A stretch of 64,000 nucleotides of DNA from Bergeyella porcorum (GTDB lineage Bacteria > Bacteroidota > Bacteroidia > Flavobacteriales > Weeksellaceae), in the NCBI RefSeq assembly GCF_042427575.1, contig NZ_JBHMFD010000009.1:62001-126000 (forward strand), given 5' to 3'. Numbering within the stretch: position 1 is the first letter of the stretch; each line of letters starts with the position of its first letter. Shown here in pieces: positions 22,734 through 30,586 of this stretch. Under the pieces are notes generated by a model. It was given only the letters and a program-made list of their open reading frames with translations, searched no databases and was not told the DNA's origin. Made by a program: the position numbers and the translations under genes.

Positions 22734-22850
22734 AGTGCTGAGTTTTGAGTTTTTGAAAAAAGAGGAAAGAAGAAAGAGAAAAGACTTTCTTCTAACCTCT
22801 AACAATCTCCCACCGCCAAGGACAAGCCCCCCCCGAAGGGGGAACTTCCA
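22734..22850. repeat. Heptamer repeats plus a REP-like hairpin
   Basis: GTTTTGAGTGCTGAG-type heptamers (22728-22755) lead to a REP-like unit GACAAGCC..CCCCGAAGGGGG at about 22819-22842 and a CAACCGTTAACTAAC stretch. No gene is seen between the GT2 gene and the permease (22674-22924) apart from these. A -7-like TATTTTTG at 22895-22902 may serve the permease gene. Confidence 0.7.
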
Positions 22851-22924
22851 TCAACCGTTAACTAACAACTATCTAGATTTTAGAAAATATAGTTTATTTT
22901 TGCAGCATTATTTTTCAGAAACCT

Positions 22925-23818
22925 ATGAAATCATCCGCTTTATTTCGTCTTCACTTTATTGTTTTTCTGTGGGGGTTTACTGCTATATTGGGTAAACTCA
23001 TCACGGTAGATGCAGGTGTTTTGGTATTTCACAGGATGTTTTTCACGGCTTTGTTTTTATTTATTTACATTCGGTTTGTAAGGAAGCAGAGTATTGCTAT
23101 TTCTAAAAAGTTATTTTTCCAGTTAGCAGGTGTAGGCTCTCTTATGGCGTTTCATTGGTTATTTTTCTTTCACTCCATCAAAGTGTCTAATGTATCCATT
23201 GCACTGAGTTGCATCTCGCTATCCACACTATTTGTAGCCCTTTTAGAGCCTCTGGTCTTTAGAAGAAAAATAGACCCTTCGGAAGTGGTGATGGGAGTGG
23301 TGATTTTGGTCTGTATGTATCTTATTTTCAAGACAGAATTTCAATATCAAGAGGGAATTATTTATGGTATCTTGGCAGCTGTAGTGGGGAGTTTATTTTC
23401 TGTGTTCAATGGAAAGCTCTACGGGAAAACCTCATCTGGCAATATTATTTTCTATGAAATCTTTTGTGGCTGGGCTGTTTTCAGCATCTTTTATGCGTTG
23501 ACGGGAGAATTAGCCCTTCTTGGCGAAATAAGTTACACCAATTTAGCGTTAGTACTGTTATTAGCGAGTGTATTTACAGCTTATCCAATGTTTGAATCCA
23601 TCAGTTTGATGAAATACATCACCCCGTTTACTTTAGTTTTAACGGTCAATTTAGAGCCTGTTTATGGTATTGTGATGGCGTATTTCATTTTCGGGGAATC
23701 CGAGCATATGAGTTCTGTATTCTACATTGCATCGCTGGTGATGATTCTTTCCATTGTTGCCAATGGCATCATAAAAACAAGAAAAAAGCAACAAGAGACA
23801 ACGAAAAATTTGCAATGA
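22925..23818 (+). CDS. EamA/DMT-family permease
   Basis: A 297-residue inner-membrane protein with ten predicted membrane helices in two EamA halves (residues about 5-135 and 150-285), the drug/metabolite transporter pattern. The start FRLHFIVFLWGFTAILGKL and the AMHWLFFF-like FHWLFFFHSIKVSNVSIALS segment are typical of this family in Flavobacteriia. Substrate is unknown; members export amino acids or other metabolites. Its stop overlaps the start of the PorV-like gene (ATGA type), so the pair is translationally coupled. Function beyond transport is not inferable. Confidence 0.9.
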   Translation: MKSSALFRLHFIVFLWGFTAILGKLITVDAGVLVFHRMFFTALFLFIYIRFVRKQSIAISKKLFFQLAGVGSLMAFHWLFFFHSIKVSNVSIALSCISLSTLFVALLEPLVFRRKIDPSEVVMGVVILVCMYLIFKTEFQYQEGIIYGILAAVVGSLFSVFNGKLYGKTSSGNIIFYEIFCGWAVFSIFYALTGELALLGEISYTNLALVLLLASVFTAYPMFESISLMKYITPFTLVLTVNLEPVYGIVMAYFIFGESEHMSSVFYIASLVMILSIVANGIIKTRKKQQETTKNLQ

Positions 23819-24897
23819 AAAAACTATTACTTTCGGCTTTGGTATTATCTTTTGGAGTAGCAGAAGCCCAGATTATAAGAAAATATTCCAATGAGTTTCT
23901 CAACATCGGGGCGGGTGCCAGAGGACTGGGAATGGGCGGTGCTGTCATCTCCCATCAAAACGATGTCTATGCACCAATGTGGAATCCCGCAGGGCTTACA
24001 GGGGTAGAAAGAGACTGGCAAGGTGCTGCTATGCACGCAGAATATTTTGAAAGTATAGCCAAGTATGATTATCTTGCCTATGCCAAACCTCTGGATAACA
24101 ACGGAGGCGTTTTTGCCATATCTGTAGTAAGGCTGGGGGTAGATGATATTCTCAATACCACCCAAATGATAGATTCCGAAGGAAATATCAATTACGATAA
24201 AATCCAAAAATTCTCTCAAGCAGATTATGCAGGAATTGTCTCCTACGCCTTTCACCCTGGTGGCAATCACAAGCTAAGCATAGGGCTTAATGCCAAATTG
24301 GTTTACCGAAATGTAGGTAAATTTGCTAATGGCTTTGGCTTTGGCTTTGATGTTGGGGCAATATACCACTCTGACAACGGCTGGAACTACGGGGCTACGC
24401 TAAAAGATGCTACCACTACCGTTAATTTCTGGAGTATTAATCAGCAAGAGCTCTCCACCGTGGTGAATGGCGAAGAGTTTAATCCCGCTCCCGAAAACAA
24501 AATGGAACTCACAATGCCCAAACTGAATGCAGGCATTTCCAAAAACTTTGAACTCAGCAGAGATTTGCAATTACTTCCCGAAGCTGGAATCAATGTAGAT
24601 TTTGCAAAAACTGCCGCCCTCATCTCCACAGATTTTGCCAGCATTACGCCATACGCAGGTGCCGAGCTTAAATACCAAGATATGATTTTCGTAAGAGTGG
24701 GGGTCAACCGTTTCCAAACCATTACCGATATAGAAAACTTACAGCGTAAAGTCTCCTTCCAACCGAGTGCTGGCTTGGGCATTCAATACAAAGGGATTAC
24801 CTTAGACTATGCTATTTCCGATTCAGGTATTGGAGGGTCTAATTTCTTCTCCAATTTCTTCTCGCTAAAACTGGATATGGAACGCTTTAGAAACTAA
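23815..24897 (+). CDS. PorV/PorQ-family outer membrane barrel protein
   Basis: A 360-residue outer membrane beta-barrel of the PorV/PorQ-like group associated with type IX secretion. A signal peptide precedes the AEAQ site (about residue 19). The family motif follows: NIGAGARGLGMGGAVISHQNDVYAPMWNPAGLTGV (two short blocks, about residues 31-65). Then come alternating amphipathic strands and the C-terminal DYAISDSGIGGSNFFSNFFSLKL typical of this group. It is not the main PorV (LptO), whose first motif reads differently; it looks like an additional PorV2-type protein. It is coupled to the DMT permease gene. A role in T9SS cargo shuttling or as an OM porin is inference. Confidence 0.85.
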   Translation: MKKLLLSALVLSFGVAEAQIIRKYSNEFLNIGAGARGLGMGGAVISHQNDVYAPMWNPAGLTGVERDWQGAAMHAEYFESIAKYDYLAYAKPLDNNGGVFAISVVRLGVDDILNTTQMIDSEGNINYDKIQKFSQADYAGIVSYAFHPGGNHKLSIGLNAKLVYRNVGKFANGFGFGFDVGAIYHSDNGWNYGATLKDATTTVNFWSINQQELSTVVNGEEFNPAPENKMELTMPKLNAGISKNFELSRDLQLLPEAGINVDFAKTAALISTDFASITPYAGAELKYQDMIFVRVGVNRFQTITDIENLQRKVSFQPSAGLGIQYKGITLDYAISDSGIGGSNFFSNFFSLKLDMERFRN

Positions 24898-24901
24898 AAA
24901 C

Positions 24902-24955
24902 TGAGGCTAAGATTAAATACAAAATCAATATTTTACACTCAAAGTCTTAGCCTCA
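24902..24955. terminator. Long-loop hairpin between converging genes
   Basis: An 11-bp perfect inverted repeat (TGAGGCTAAGA / TCTTAGCCTCA) is separated by a 32-base loop. It lies in the 68-bp gap between the PorV-like and the nitronate monooxygenase-like stops and probably ends both transcripts. Confidence 0.6.
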
Positions 24956-24965
24956 ATCTAAATAT

Positions 24966-25913
24966 TTAGTCTAAATTAAAATCCAAGGTTGCGGCTCTAA
25001 ACTCTTCAAGAATCTTATCAAAAACTTGTTTCACAGGTAAGATTTCATCTATCAAAGCAGATACCTGCCCTATTTCTAGCTCCCCTTCATCTAGATTTCC
25101 TTCAAACATTCCAAGTTTGGCTCTGGCTCTTCCCAAAGTTTTTTTCAAGAGTTCTGCATCTCTTCCGTTTTGATACACCGCTTCTACATCGTTGAAGAAT
25201 TTGTTTTTCACCAATCTTACAGGGGCTAATTCCTTCAGGGTAAGCAGGGTATCTCCTTCTCCCAAACTAATCATTTTTTGTTTCCAGGCATCGTGGGCAC
25301 TAGCCTCTTCTGTGGCTGCAAAACGAGAACCAATCTGCACACCATCTGCTCCTAAAACCATTGCCGCTTTCATCTGCGAGCCAAGAGCAATCCCTCCTGC
25401 TGCTATCAGGGGCTTAGTAATGTGTTTTTTCACTGTAGGGATTAGCACCATCGTGGTGGTTTCGTCTCGTCCATTATGCCCTCCTGCTTCAAAACCTTCG
25501 GCTACCACAGCATCTACCCCTGCTTCTTCACATTTCAGGGCAAACTTGGTAGAAGACACCACGTGAGCCACCTTTAAGCCTTCTTTCTGGAACATTTCTG
25601 TATAGAGTTTTGGATTTCCAGCGGAGGTAAATACCACCTTCACACCTTCTTCCAAAATGATATTGATGATATCTTCCATATCGGGGTAAAACATTGGGAT
25701 ATTAACGCCAAATGGGCGGTCGGTGGCTGCTTTACACTTCTGTATGTGTTCCCTCAGAACATCGGGGTACATACTCCCTGCTCCAATAAGTCCCAAACCG
25801 CCTGCATTGGATACGGCAGATGCTAAACGCCAGCCAGAGTGCCACACCATTCCCCCTTGAATGATGGGATATTGGATATTAAACAATTCTGTAATTCTAT
25901 TTTTAGCTTGCAT
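24966..25913 (-). CDS. NAD(P)H-dependent flavin oxidoreductase / nitronate monooxygenase-like
   Basis: A 315-residue flavoprotein of the NMO/FabK-like TIM-barrel family. Motifs seen are YPIIQGGMVWHSGWRLASAVSNAGGLGLIGAG (two blocks near the N-terminus), PFGVNIPM, VAEGFEAGGHNGRDETTT (with the His in the substrate region), LIAAGGIALGSQMKAAMVLGADGVQIGSRFAATEE (FMN phosphate region). Nitronate oxidation or an enoyl-reductase-like activity is known of the family; which applies is not clear. The Met at 25913 is chosen because a TACTTTTG -7 box at 25963-25970 would put the transcript start at the more upstream Met (25958, 15 codons earlier). It is transcribed alone. Confidence 0.85.
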   Translation of the reverse strand: MQAKNRITELFNIQYPIIQGGMVWHSGWRLASAVSNAGGLGLIGAGSMYPDVLREHIQKCKAATDRPFGVNIPMFYPDMEDIINIILEEGVKVVFTSAGNPKLYTEMFQKEGLKVAHVVSSTKFALKCEEAGVDAVVAEGFEAGGHNGRDETTTMVLIPTVKKHITKPLIAAGGIALGSQMKAAMVLGADGVQIGSRFAATEEASAHDAWKQKMISLGEGDTLLTLKELAPVRLVKNKFFNDVEAVYQNGRDAELLKKTLGRARAKLGMFEGNLDEGELEIGQVSALIDEILPVKQVFDKILEEFRAATLDFNLD

Positions 25914-25962
25914 ATCTTTTAATTTTTTAGCTGTTCCAAAATCTATAAAAGTACTCATCCCT

Positions 25963-25970
25963 CAAAAGTA
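25963..25970 (-). promoter_or_regulatory. -7 box for the nitronate monooxygenase-like gene
   Basis: TACTTTTG on the minus strand. The predicted transcript start falls at about 25957, which decides against the ATG at 25958 and for that at 25913. Confidence 0.55.
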
Positions 25971-25976
25971 CAAAAA

Positions 25977-26003
25977 AATCCTTCGGTATTTCTCCGAAGG
26001 ATT
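25977..26003 (-). terminator. Terminator after surA
   Basis: A 10-bp perfect stem (AATCCTTCGG / CCGAAGGATT) with a 7-base loop is followed on the minus strand by seven T. It lies 12 bp after the surA stop. Confidence 0.88.
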
Positions 26004-26014
26004 GTAAATATTGA

Positions 26015-27370
26015 TTATTTTTTCTCCCATTCCTTTTTGAAAGTGCAATCATTATACCTTTCATTGATGGAGATAAAGGTATCTGGCAAGCGTTCTTTCA
26101 CCCATTTTTCTACAGTTTGCCCTTTTTTTCTCTCCAATGCCATCTTTTTAATCCGTTCATAATCGGTTTCCAAACTCATAATGTGAGAATCTATTACCTC
26201 ATTTACTTTTATAATGCTTACGGTTTTTCTTTGGTTAAGCTCATCTTGAAACACATCGGTAATATCATCAGCTTTCAAACCTGCAATTTGATAAGCAAGT
26301 GTTGGTGGAAGTCCCATTTTCTCTATCTTACTACCGCCATCTTGCCCTGTAACAATCCCCGCACTAAATTTGGTAGATTTGTCATCAGAAAATCGATATA
26401 CCGCTTCTTTGAAAGTCATTTTGCCATCTAAAATCAAAGTACGAATGCTGTCTAATTCCTTTCTAGCATCTGCGATTTCTTCTGTGGTAGGCTCTGCTTT
26501 TAGAAGGATGTGTCTGGCATCGTAATTCTTCCCTATTTTCTTGACAAGCTGAATGAGATGGTAACCATATTCTGTTTCCACAGGCTCAGAGATTTCCCCT
26601 TCCTGAAGATTGAGTGCTGCGGCTTCAAAAGGTTTCACCATTCTCCCCTTAGAAATATTGGTGTACAACCCGCCATTGGAAGCCGATCCGGTATCTTCTG
26701 AGTAGATTCTTGCCAATTGCTCAAAGCTTTCTTTTCCACTTTGAATATCCTGCTTCATCTTGCGAAGTCTGTTTTTGATGTCATCTTTATGAGCTTCTGT
26801 AAGCTTTGGATACATCACGATTTGCGAAATAGAAACCTCGTCTTTTACCATTGGCAACTGGTGTTTGTACATATTGTAGAAATCTGTTACTTCATTGGGG
26901 GTAACATCTACTTTATCTGTAATTCTTCCGTACTTCTGTTGCCCATAGTAATTATCCGAATCAATTTTCTCGATGGCGTTTTTCATTTCGTAGGAGGTAC
27001 GAAACTTATAGGAATTCAGCATCGTTTTTTCATCTGGGAAGTTGGCAAGGATTTGCTCATACTTATTTTCAGCGGCTTCTTTAATGGCTGCCGAACGGTT
27101 TTCTATGAGTGTATCTCTCTTCGCTTCGTAAATCAGAAACTTATTATTCACAATATTTGCCAAAAACTCGCATCGGTCGGATACCGAAAGTCCCTGCTGC
27201 TTAGCATAGTTCATCTGCTCTTCAATATCGGATTCTAAGACAATCTCATTACCGATAACTGCTGTAATGCCATCTACCAAAGTTCCCTTGGAAATCTGAG
27301 CGGATAGCTGAACTGATAGCAGTGTGAATGCCGCCATCATCAATGAAAGTAATTTGATATTCTTTACCAT
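26015..27370 (-). CDS. surA: Periplasmic chaperone / peptidyl-prolyl isomerase SurA-like
   Basis: A 451-residue protein with a signal peptide (about 1-25, ending LSAQ). It has the SurA layout: an N-terminal chaperone domain (GITAVIGNEIVLESDIEEQM, residues about 34-53), then two parvulin domains of the PpiC type. The first is around 175-275 (SISQIVMYP..., SEDTGSASNGGLYTNISKGRM, VETEYGYHLIQL). The second is around 280-385 (ARHILLKAEPTTEEIA, FSDDKSTKFSAGIV). Parvulin activity and outer membrane protein chaperoning follow from family knowledge. Flavobacterial genomes usually hold several such genes. A strong terminator follows; a TATTTTTG -7 box is at 27389-27396 on the minus strand. Function is secure, exact name probable. 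Confidence 0.88.
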   Translation of the reverse strand: MVKNIKLLSLMMAAFTLLSVQLSAQISKGTLVDGITAVIGNEIVLESDIEEQMNYAKQQGLSVSDRCEFLANIVNNKFLIYEAKRDTLIENRSAAIKEAAENKYEQILANFPDEKTMLNSYKFRTSYEMKNAIEKIDSDNYYGQQKYGRITDKVDVTPNEVTDFYNMYKHQLPMVKDEVSISQIVMYPKLTEAHKDDIKNRLRKMKQDIQSGKESFEQLARIYSEDTGSASNGGLYTNISKGRMVKPFEAAALNLQEGEISEPVETEYGYHLIQLVKKIGKNYDARHILLKAEPTTEEIADARKELDSIRTLILDGKMTFKEAVYRFSDDKSTKFSAGIVTGQDGGSKIEKMGLPPTLAYQIAGLKADDITDVFQDELNQRKTVSIIKVNEVIDSHIMSLETDYERIKKMALERKKGQTVEKWVKERLPDTFISINERYNDCTFKKEWEKK

Positions 27371-27507
27371 CTTAATTTTTTATAAATGCAAAAATAAGCT
27401 TCTAAATGATTTCTGCTAAATATTTTCTTATAATTATTTCTTAAAATTATTTCTTCTCGCCAAAACTAAAAATATTTTACTGAAAAGCGAAAGATTGAAC
27501 CAAAAAA

Positions 27508-27536
27508 AGCTTGTCTAAGATTAACTTAAACAAGCT
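27508..27536 (-). terminator. Terminator after the PfkB kinase gene
   Basis: A 12-bp stem with one mismatch (AGCTTGTTTAAG / CTTAGACAAGCT) and a 5-base loop, followed on the minus strand by TTTTTTT, lies 18 bp after the stop at 27555. Confidence 0.82.
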
Positions 27537-27554
27537 CTAAAATACTAAACTTTA

Positions 27555-28481
27555 TTATAAATCCAAATCAACCTCGAAGGTGGTGAGCTGTTTAAACTCA
27601 GCCATTCTTTCTTTCAGTTGCTCGGCGGTGATTTCTGCAATTCTTTCCGTTCCAAATTTTTCTACCGTATAAGATGCCAATGCAGACCCTACAATGATGG
27701 CAGATTTCATATTTTCAAAACTAAAATCACCCGTTTTGGCTAGATGGGCAGCAAAACCTCCTGCAAAGGTATCTCCCGCTCCTGTTGGGTCAAATACTTC
27801 TTCCAAAGGCAAAGCAGGAATCGCAAAGATTTTCCCATCGTGGAAGAGCAATGCACCGTGTTCTCCTTTTTTGATAATCACATATTGAGGCCCTAAGGTA
27901 TGGATTTTCTGTGCTGCTTTTACCAAAGAATACTCACCAGAAAGTTGGCGTGCTTCCTCATCATTAATGGTGATGACATCCGTCTTTGCAATCATTTCCA
28001 TAAGAACATCCCACGCTGTATCCATCCAAAAATTCATTGTATCTAAGATGACCAACTTGGGGCGTTTTGCCATCTTTTCCAAAACAGAAAGCTGCACACC
28101 AGGGTGCAAATTACCCAGTAGTAACACCTCCGCATCTTGAGCGTGAGCAGGAACTTTCGGCTCAAAGTTTTCCAAGACATTCACCTCCGTTACCAAAGTA
28201 TCGCGAGAGTTCAAATCATTGTGATACTTCCCACTCCAAAAGAAAGTTTTACCCTCTTTCACGATTTCAACCCCATCAATATTAACATTTTTCGATGTAA
28301 GCAAATCCAAATATTCTTGTGGGAAATCTCCTCCTACTACCGATACTAAACTAACATCCGTTTTTAAAATGGAAGATGCCAAACCAATGAAAGTGGCTGC
28401 TCCTCCTAAAATTTTATCGGTTTTTCCAAAAGGCGTTTCTATGGCATCAAACGCTACAGAACCTACAACTAATAACTTCAT
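27555..28481 (-). CDS. PfkB-family carbohydrate/nucleoside kinase
   Basis: A 308-residue kinase of the ribokinase/PfkB family. The N-terminus VVGSVAFDAIETPFGKTD with GGAATFIGLASSIL holds the substrate-binding glycines. The PfkB signature FDPTGAGDTFAGGFAAHL (about residues 232-249) carries the catalytic Asp and the anion hole. It is one of the short, cytoplasmic sugar or nucleoside kinases of Bacteroidota; substrate could be a sugar or adenosine, which cannot be told apart here. It is preceded by gldD on the same strand 49 bp away and followed by a terminator. Family certain, substrate open. Confidence 0.9.
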   Translation of the reverse strand: MKLLVVGSVAFDAIETPFGKTDKILGGAATFIGLASSILKTDVSLVSVVGGDFPQEYLDLLTSKNVNIDGVEIVKEGKTFFWSGKYHNDLNSRDTLVTEVNVLENFEPKVPAHAQDAEVLLLGNLHPGVQLSVLEKMAKRPKLVILDTMNFWMDTAWDVLMEMIAKTDVITINDEEARQLSGEYSLVKAAQKIHTLGPQYVIIKKGEHGALLFHDGKIFAIPALPLEEVFDPTGAGDTFAGGFAAHLAKTGDFSFENMKSAIIVGSALASYTVEKFGTERIAEITAEQLKERMAEFKQLTTFEVDLDL

Positions 28482-28529
28482 AATTAATGAATTAAAATAT
28501 TGAAATATTATCTATTTTTTTTACTAAAA

Positions 28530-29087
28530 CTAATTTTTCCACTCAAAGGTATCCAGCATTCTTATAACATCCTTCTTGATATAATCCACTGCTGGTGCCA
28601 ATGAATCGGGCTTTGGGCGGCTATTGAAATACAAATTTGCCGTTACAAAATGTCTGGTGCTATCGGTGGCATAAAACTGAAGATTAGAAGCACTCTGCCC
28701 TTTCAGTTCATAGAAATTGCCAAAGACCTTTTTCTGTGGATATGAAAACGACTTGGTTTGGATAGAAGAGGCTTTAATGGTATGCTCATACACCATTCTT
28801 TCGGCTTCTTTAATGTGCAAATCAAAATCGTTTTTGATAGGAAAATATGTGAGGAAAACTCTGGCTTTCATTTTAGGATAGGTGATATAGAACCAGCAAG
28901 GTTGCTTTCCCTGCTCTACTTTTGCAAAATCGGAATACTCAAAAGTGTAAGGACACGAAGAACTGAACTTTTGATATTTTGCCTGTGGATATTCTAGCCG
29001 AAGTTCTCCCATAGGCTTGGGCATAGGCTTCTCCGTACAAGCCACAACCCATAAGCATAAGAAAAGTAATGCGATATTTCTCAACAT
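28530..29087 (-). CDS. gldD: Gliding motility lipoprotein GldD
   Basis: A 185-residue lipoprotein. The signal peptide ends in a lipobox WVVAC (Cys about residue 17), so it is anchored in a membrane. GldD features are seen: the sequence after Cys with EKPMPKPMGELRLEYP, FEYSDFAKVEQGKQPCWFYITYPKMKARVFLTYFPI, and DLHIKEAERMVYEHTIKA. It is required for gliding and its machinery in flavobacteria, and found also in non-gliding relatives. Neighbours are a PfkB kinase and, upstream, the direct-repeat boundary of a 6.4-kb segment that begins 31 bp before the gene. Gene name is secure; motility of this organism is not implied. Confidence 0.92.
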   Translation of the reverse strand: MLRNIALLFLCLWVVACTEKPMPKPMGELRLEYPQAKYQKFSSSCPYTFEYSDFAKVEQGKQPCWFYITYPKMKARVFLTYFPIKNDFDLHIKEAERMVYEHTIKASSIQTKSFSYPQKKVFGNFYELKGQSASNLQFYATDSTRHFVTANLYFNSRPKPDSLAPAVDYIKKDVIRMLDTFEWKN

Positions 29088-29155
29088 TTTGCAAAAGTAC
29101 GGTTTTTATGAATATCCTAGGAAATCTTTTAAAGAATATAAGCGTAAAATACCAA

Positions 29156-29184
29156 ACCCTTCCAGCTCTAAAAACTGAAAGGGT
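29156..29184 (-). terminator. Terminator hairpin in the left direct repeat
   Basis: A 10-bp stem with one mismatch (ACCCTTTCAG / CTGGAAGGGT on the minus strand) and a 9-base loop. It is the copy of the hairpin at 35732-35760. Confidence 0.65.
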
Positions 29185-29215
29185 CATTATGGATTAGCAA
29201 AGAAAAAAAATAAGT

Positions 29216-29266
29216 CTATGGATACGGGGCAATCTACACCTCCAAACCTTCTAATTCTTCTGTAAT
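29216..29266 (-). pseudogene. Duplicated ferredoxin 3' fragment
   Basis: The minus strand encodes ITEELEGLEV-stop-IAPYP, the C-terminus of the ferredoxin at 35792-36124, with a Gln-to-stop change (CAG to TAG). Upstream sequence of the ferredoxin is absent. It is a non-functional remnant that dates the duplication. Confidence 0.85.
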
Positions 29267-29318
29267 AGAGGTTCTTAAATTGTGTAATTTGCGTTTTTCC
29301 CTGACGATGTTTCTGCTT

Positions 29319-30044
29319 TTAAAACCGATACCCCACAGACACACCATAGCGAAATGCAGGCAGCCTAAATGTAGCACTTGCTTTGCTGCCATCGCTACTT
29401 CTTTTAAATTCAGAATTGCTGATGAATTGGTCTATTTCCTTGTATTTATCGCGGATATTCTGCACAAGGTCTTGGTAAAATTCAGGGATTTCTACTTGGT
29501 TTCGAGTAAGGGTCAGTGTGTTGATAGAATAACCTAGCCCCGCGATGAGAAAATCGGCATACCAGTTTTTATAAATCGCTAGTTTGTAACCTATTTGCAA
29601 GCCCAAAGCGTGGGTAGAAACCCGAGCATCAAGGTCTATGTTGGCTTTTTCGCCCGTTTGCGGCACGGTATAAACTCCTTTCAGCGGACTTTCATACGAT
29701 TGAAATTTATAATACGCTCCCACGAAAAATCCCGTGTGGTTTTTGTTGGTTTTTTGCAAATACCAACGGTATTCAGGGATGATTTTAATGCCTTTGAAAG
29801 AAAAATCTTCCGACTGTAGCGTAGGGGTATCAAACCCTGAAATGGTCATTGCTCCCGATGAAAATTTTTGCCCGACTGAAACCGCTGCCGACATATTCCG
29901 ATTAAAGGCGTATTCATACGATAGATGTGCCGTTCCGAAAGTCAGATTGATAGGATTGATACTTGCCTGATGTTTAGATATTTCCTGGGAATGAAGAGCC
30001 GTTCCTAGTGATAACAAGATGCTTAGAAAATAAAACTTATTCAT
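29319..30044 (-). CDS. Exported beta-barrel-like protein (DUF3575-like)
   Basis: A 241-residue outer membrane protein-like sequence. The start at 30044 (MNKFYFLSILLSLGTALHSQ) gives a clean signal peptide; a Met 9 codons upstream is less likely. Alternating hydrophobic strands (ASINPINLTFGTAHLSYEYAF, GFFVGAYYKF, ALGLQIGYKLAI) and a terminal Phe (GVSVGYRF) point to an OM barrel, similar to DUF3575-type proteins. Its function is unknown. It lies inside the direct-repeat-bounded segment, in the same orientation as the efflux operon upstream and 62 bp from the next gene, and may be part of it. Confidence 0.75.
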   Translation of the reverse strand: MNKFYFLSILLSLGTALHSQEISKHQASINPINLTFGTAHLSYEYAFNRNMSAAVSVGQKFSSGAMTISGFDTPTLQSEDFSFKGIKIIPEYRWYLQKTNKNHTGFFVGAYYKFQSYESPLKGVYTVPQTGEKANIDLDARVSTHALGLQIGYKLAIYKNWYADFLIAGLGYSINTLTLTRNQVEIPEFYQDLVQNIRDKYKEIDQFISNSEFKRSSDGSKASATFRLPAFRYGVSVGYRF

Positions 30045-30060
30045 ATAATAGAAAAAAGAA

Positions 30061-30091
30061 AGCCTACCCATTATAAAATCAGGAATAGGCT
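30061..30091 (-). terminator. Possible terminator between 30107 and 29319 genes
   Basis: AGCCTA / TAGGCT (6 bp) around a 19-base loop, followed by a T-rich stretch on the minus strand. A weak stem; it lies 15 bp after the stop at 30107. Confidence 0.45.
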
Positions 30092-30106
30092 AATGTGGAT
30101 GAAAAA

Positions 30107-30571
30107 CTAAGGTCTTAAAAACTCTAACTTGCGGTATTCCACTGCGTTATCCAAATAGCGTTTTATAAAGAAGAAATAAGTCGCTTTTTCTACTCCGATG
30201 GCTTTTTTGAATTTTTTGTAGTATTTTTTGTTGAGTTTTACTTGCTCCGAATTGGCTTTCCAAATCGATTGGTTAAGATTGTCCAATTTTTCAGTAGAAT
30301 ATTGTTCTCTTGCACTTAGGTATTTGTCAAAATTTTGCCATTTTATTTCGGCTACTTTACCCTGTGCTTTTAGATATTGGTCAAACAAAGGGTCAAACGC
30401 TTTGGTCTCCTCTGGTGTTAGCTGAAGGCTAGAGTAGATATGGTTTTTCGCTTCTAGTTTAATGGCATCTTTTACCAAGTTGGCATAATCTTGCTCTACC
30501 TGTGCAAAGGAAAACTGAGCGGATAAGACTACAGCGGCTATGGCTGCGATTTTTTTAAATGATTTCATCAT
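30107..30571 (-). CDS. Exported hypothetical protein, possibly Spy/CpxP-like
   Basis: A 154-residue protein with a signal peptide (about 1-23, SAQFSFAQ). The mature part is helical, basic and charged (VEQDYANLVKDAIKLEAKNHIYSSLQLTPEETKAFDPLFDQYL, then KKYYKKFKKAIGVEKATYFFFIKRYLD). The LTPEETKAFDPLF segment resembles the LTxxQ repeats of the Spy/CpxP periplasmic stress chaperones, but the identity is weak. It lies 16 bp downstream of the efflux outer-membrane lipoprotein, and probably belongs to that operon as a periplasmic stress or accessory factor. Function remains unknown. Confidence 0.7.
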   Translation of the reverse strand: MMKSFKKIAAIAAVVLSAQFSFAQVEQDYANLVKDAIKLEAKNHIYSSLQLTPEETKAFDPLFDQYLKAQGKVAEIKWQNFDKYLSAREQYSTEKLDNLNQSIWKANSEQVKLNKKYYKKFKKAIGVEKATYFFFIKRYLDNAVEYRKLEFLRP

Positions 30572-30586
30572 ATTCTGATTTTAAAA

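Larger units (their letters stand above)
29118..29266. repeat. 149-bp direct repeat, left copy
   Basis: This 149-bp sequence is repeated at 35694-35842 in the same orientation with about 10 mismatches (93 % identity) and no gap. It carries a terminator hairpin and the last 17 codons of the ferredoxin gene. The two copies frame the 29267-35693 segment. Confidence 0.9.
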